Source: JBAXAM01 sp964565935 (GTDB taxonomy: Bacteria; Pseudomonadota; Gammaproteobacteria; UBA9339). Taken from it: a DNA stretch of 24,870 nt. The stretch is taken from NCBI GenBank assembly GCA_964565935.1, contig CAZMGW010000016.1:1-24870 (forward strand), in the 5' to 3' direction. Shown here piece after piece: positions 23,336 through 24,870 of the stretch. The position numbers and the translations under genes are program-made. Positions within the stretch are counted from its first letter, which is position 1; each line of letters opens with the position of its first letter. The notes under the pieces were generated by a model that saw nothing but the letters and a program-made list of their open reading frames with translations, did no database searches and was not told the DNA's origin.

Positions 23336-24712
23336 ATGCTAAATAAAATCTTTAAACTAAACAAACATTCAACAACTGTATCAACTGAAATATTAGCCGG
23401 CATAACAACATTCATAACAATGGCCTATGTGTTGGCGGTAATGCCATCCATGTTGGCTGGTACTGGTATGGACAAAGAGGCAGTATTTTTTGCCACCTGT
23501 TTAAGCGCTGGCCTTGTCACCATTGCTATGGGACTCTTTGTAAATCTTCCCATAGCGCTGGCCCCTGGCATGGGATTAGGCGCATATTTTGCCGTAATTG
23601 CCGCACAAAACGGGGGTATTCCGTGGCCAATAGCTCTGGGAGCTGTTTTTATTTCCGGAATCATTTTTTTGCTTCTTACCATAACACGCATTCGCCAAAT
23701 ATTAGTTGATGCAATTCCCAACTCATTAAAACACGCCATGACCATTGGTATTGGGTTATTTATTACATTGATCGGATTAAAGATGTCACATGTGGTTAGG
23801 GTAGTGACCCATCTCGGAAGCTCGCTAAATGACATTACTGCTTCTCATGGGGTTGCTAATTTATCATTTTTTGAGTGGGACTTGGCACTGGGCAACTTCA
23901 CCAGTCCAGACACCCTGCTAGCATTAATTGGGCTAATAATAACCTCGTCTTTAATTGCCCTGCGTGTTAGAGGGGCGATTTTACTGGGTATTGTTGTAAG
24001 CACGCTGATTGGTATTCCCCTTGGTTTAACCAATATTTATGGTATTCACTTGGGACTACCATCTTGGACTGATTTCAATATTGGATCTATGGATCTTAAA
24101 GGAGCATTTAACCTGGGGTTGATTTCGATAATATTTACTTTTACTTTTGTTGGCTTAATGGACACTTTTGGCACATTAGTTTCCACAACCAATCAGGCTG
24201 GAATTGTAACTGATAAAAACGCAAAAAGCGGTTCATCATTGATCGGTAAAGCCATGTTTGTTGATGCTGCTGGAGCTTGTTTTGGCGCGTTTTTAGGAGT
24301 GCCCGCATTGACCGTCTACCTCGAATCGATGGCAGGAATCAGCGCTGGCGGTAAAACCGGCTTAACCGCAGTAACCACGGGAGTTTTATTTTTACTTGCC
24401 TTGGTTTTAAGCTCACTATTTATAATTATTCCAAACGCTGCAACGGCGCCCGCTTTAATATTAGTTGGTGTCTTCATGATTTCGAGCGTACAACACATTG
24501 ATTTTCAAGATTTTAGCGAAGGAGTTCCGGCATTTTTAACTATGGTAATCATGCCATTTACCTACAGCATTGCTAACGGAATTTCTGCCGGAATAATATT
24601 TTATGTTTTACTAAAAGTCCTCACCGGCAAATGGCGTAAAGTGCACTGGATGATGTACGTTTTAGCAGCTTTAGTTGTATTTCAATACAGCGGGTTTTTA
24701 AATCGTTTCTAG
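23336..24712 (+). CDS. AzgA-type NCS2 purine permease (adenine/guanine/hypoxanthine)
   Basis: A 458-residue transporter with about 14 hydrophobic segments. AzgA-family marks are NLPIALAPGMGLGAYF (70-85) near the third segment, LMDTFGTLVSTTNQAG, and ESMAGISAGGKTGLTAVTTG, which carries the second half-site. NCS2 carriers of this branch import purine bases with protons; which base is not decided by sequence. AAAGAGA precedes the ATG, which follows the repeat-protein gene after 15 bp. It may be read from the 22264 promoter, although no functional tie to the two unknown genes is evident. Purine salvage is common in host-associated bacteria. No terminator is visible after the stop. Confidence 0.9.
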   Translation: MLNKIFKLNKHSTTVSTEILAGITTFITMAYVLAVMPSMLAGTGMDKEAVFFATCLSAGLVTIAMGLFVNLPIALAPGMGLGAYFAVIAAQNGGIPWPIALGAVFISGIIFLLLTITRIRQILVDAIPNSLKHAMTIGIGLFITLIGLKMSHVVRVVTHLGSSLNDITASHGVANLSFFEWDLALGNFTSPDTLLALIGLIITSSLIALRVRGAILLGIVVSTLIGIPLGLTNIYGIHLGLPSWTDFNIGSMDLKGAFNLGLISIIFTFTFVGLMDTFGTLVSTTNQAGIVTDKNAKSGSSLIGKAMFVDAAGACFGAFLGVPALTVYLESMAGISAGGKTGLTAVTTGVLFLLALVLSSLFIIIPNAATAPALILVGVFMISSVQHIDFQDFSEGVPAFLTMVIMPFTYSIANGISAGIIFYVLLKVLTGKWRKVHWMMYVLAALVVFQYSGFLNRF

Positions 24713-24870
24713 AATGAGTCGTCTACATATTAATGCAAACGGGTTTTCAAGGTAAAGGTTGCTATTGGAGCTATACTCCTCGTAAAATGGATTTAGACGC
24801 GACGCCCTTATTTTTGGCGACCGGACAAATTCGACACGGATGTGACGAATTTCGCAACCGCCAAAGGCGG
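24713..24870. other. Non-coding end of window with inverted repeats
   Basis: No convincing gene is seen. There is a small hairpin GGAG-CTATA-CTCC (24767-24779) and an imperfect palindrome from GGCG at 24816 to CGCC at 24862, with central arms AAATTCG.CAC / GTG.CGAATTT. A frame from ATG 24733 stays open to the window end for 46 codons but lacks a ribosome site and runs through both hairpins. Confidence 0.5.

Noticed and set aside
22792..23415. 207-codon minus-strand open frame across the repeat-protein gene
   Set aside because: It is a Cys/Phe/Ser-rich mirror of the plus-strand repeats, overlaps the permease start and has no supporting promoter. The plus-strand gene fits the operon.
24733..24870. 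Frame open to the window end from ATG 24733
   Set aside because: No Shine-Dalgarno sequence, runs through two inverted repeats, and the 46 residues match nothing I know. It cannot be judged without downstream sequence.

Overview
The window is a stretch of chromosome from a Gram-negative gammaproteobacterium with AT-leaning DNA. KdsB (Kdo activation for LPS), LolA and a lipobox-bearing lipoprotein imply an outer membrane. The trxB / ftsK-lolA and rluD-pgeF neighbourhoods are typical of gammaproteobacteria. Several features fit Legionellales (Legionella/Coxiella relatives) or another host-associated lineage: an MFS carrier resembling the Legionella type, a CofE-like ligase, a tiny lysine-rich protein, and small unknown genes with their own strong promoters. 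That placement is an inference, not read directly from a marker gene. The 19-N run at 4265-4283 shows the sequence is a scaffold.

Layout. 1-2063 (+): tRNA-Phe(GAA) with its own promoter, kdsB starting 18 nt after the tRNA, and a secreted LD-carboxypeptidase. 2093-7023 (-): ftsK, lolA and an NlpC/P60 lipoprotein. lolA and the lipoprotein gene overlap by one base; ftsK and lolA are separated by 552 bp of structured repeats. 7024-7425 is a divergent promoter region between ftsK and trxB. 7426-11604 (+): trxB, an ArnT-like membrane glycosyltransferase, an orphan amino-acid-binding protein, and a secreted protein with a possible zinc-phospholipase-C-like metal site. 11792-16560 (+): a Bacillus-type (GSI-alpha) glutamine synthetase, a secreted DUF3857/transglutaminase-like protein, and an MFS transporter. 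16672-16844: a 37-residue lysine-rich protein with a strong ribosome site and a clear terminator. 17041-20345 (+): PEP synthase overlapping rluD. 20362-20628 (-): an 88-residue Ser-rich unknown. 20785-22267 (+): a CofE-like ligase overlapping pgeF. 22333-23320 (+): two unknown genes, the second built of four 33-residue repeats, behind a near-consensus promoter with a palindrome at the predicted start site. 23336-24712 (+): an AzgA-type purine permease.

Most of the window is housekeeping: envelope building (kdsB, lolA, ArnT-like), peptidoglycan turnover (LD-carboxypeptidase, NlpC/P60, PgeF), chromosome segregation (ftsK), redox (trxB), nitrogen and carbon metabolism (glnA, ppsA), ribosome modification (rluD) and uptake (SBP, MFS, AzgA). 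The least ordinary items are a composite multi-hairpin element present as an inverted pair between ftsK and lolA with paired compensatory changes, the CofE-like gene next to pgeF, the 37-residue lysine-rich gene, and the promoter-palindrome-repeat-protein unit at 22264-23320. I saw no CRISPR array, transposase, integrase or recognisable anti-phage system.
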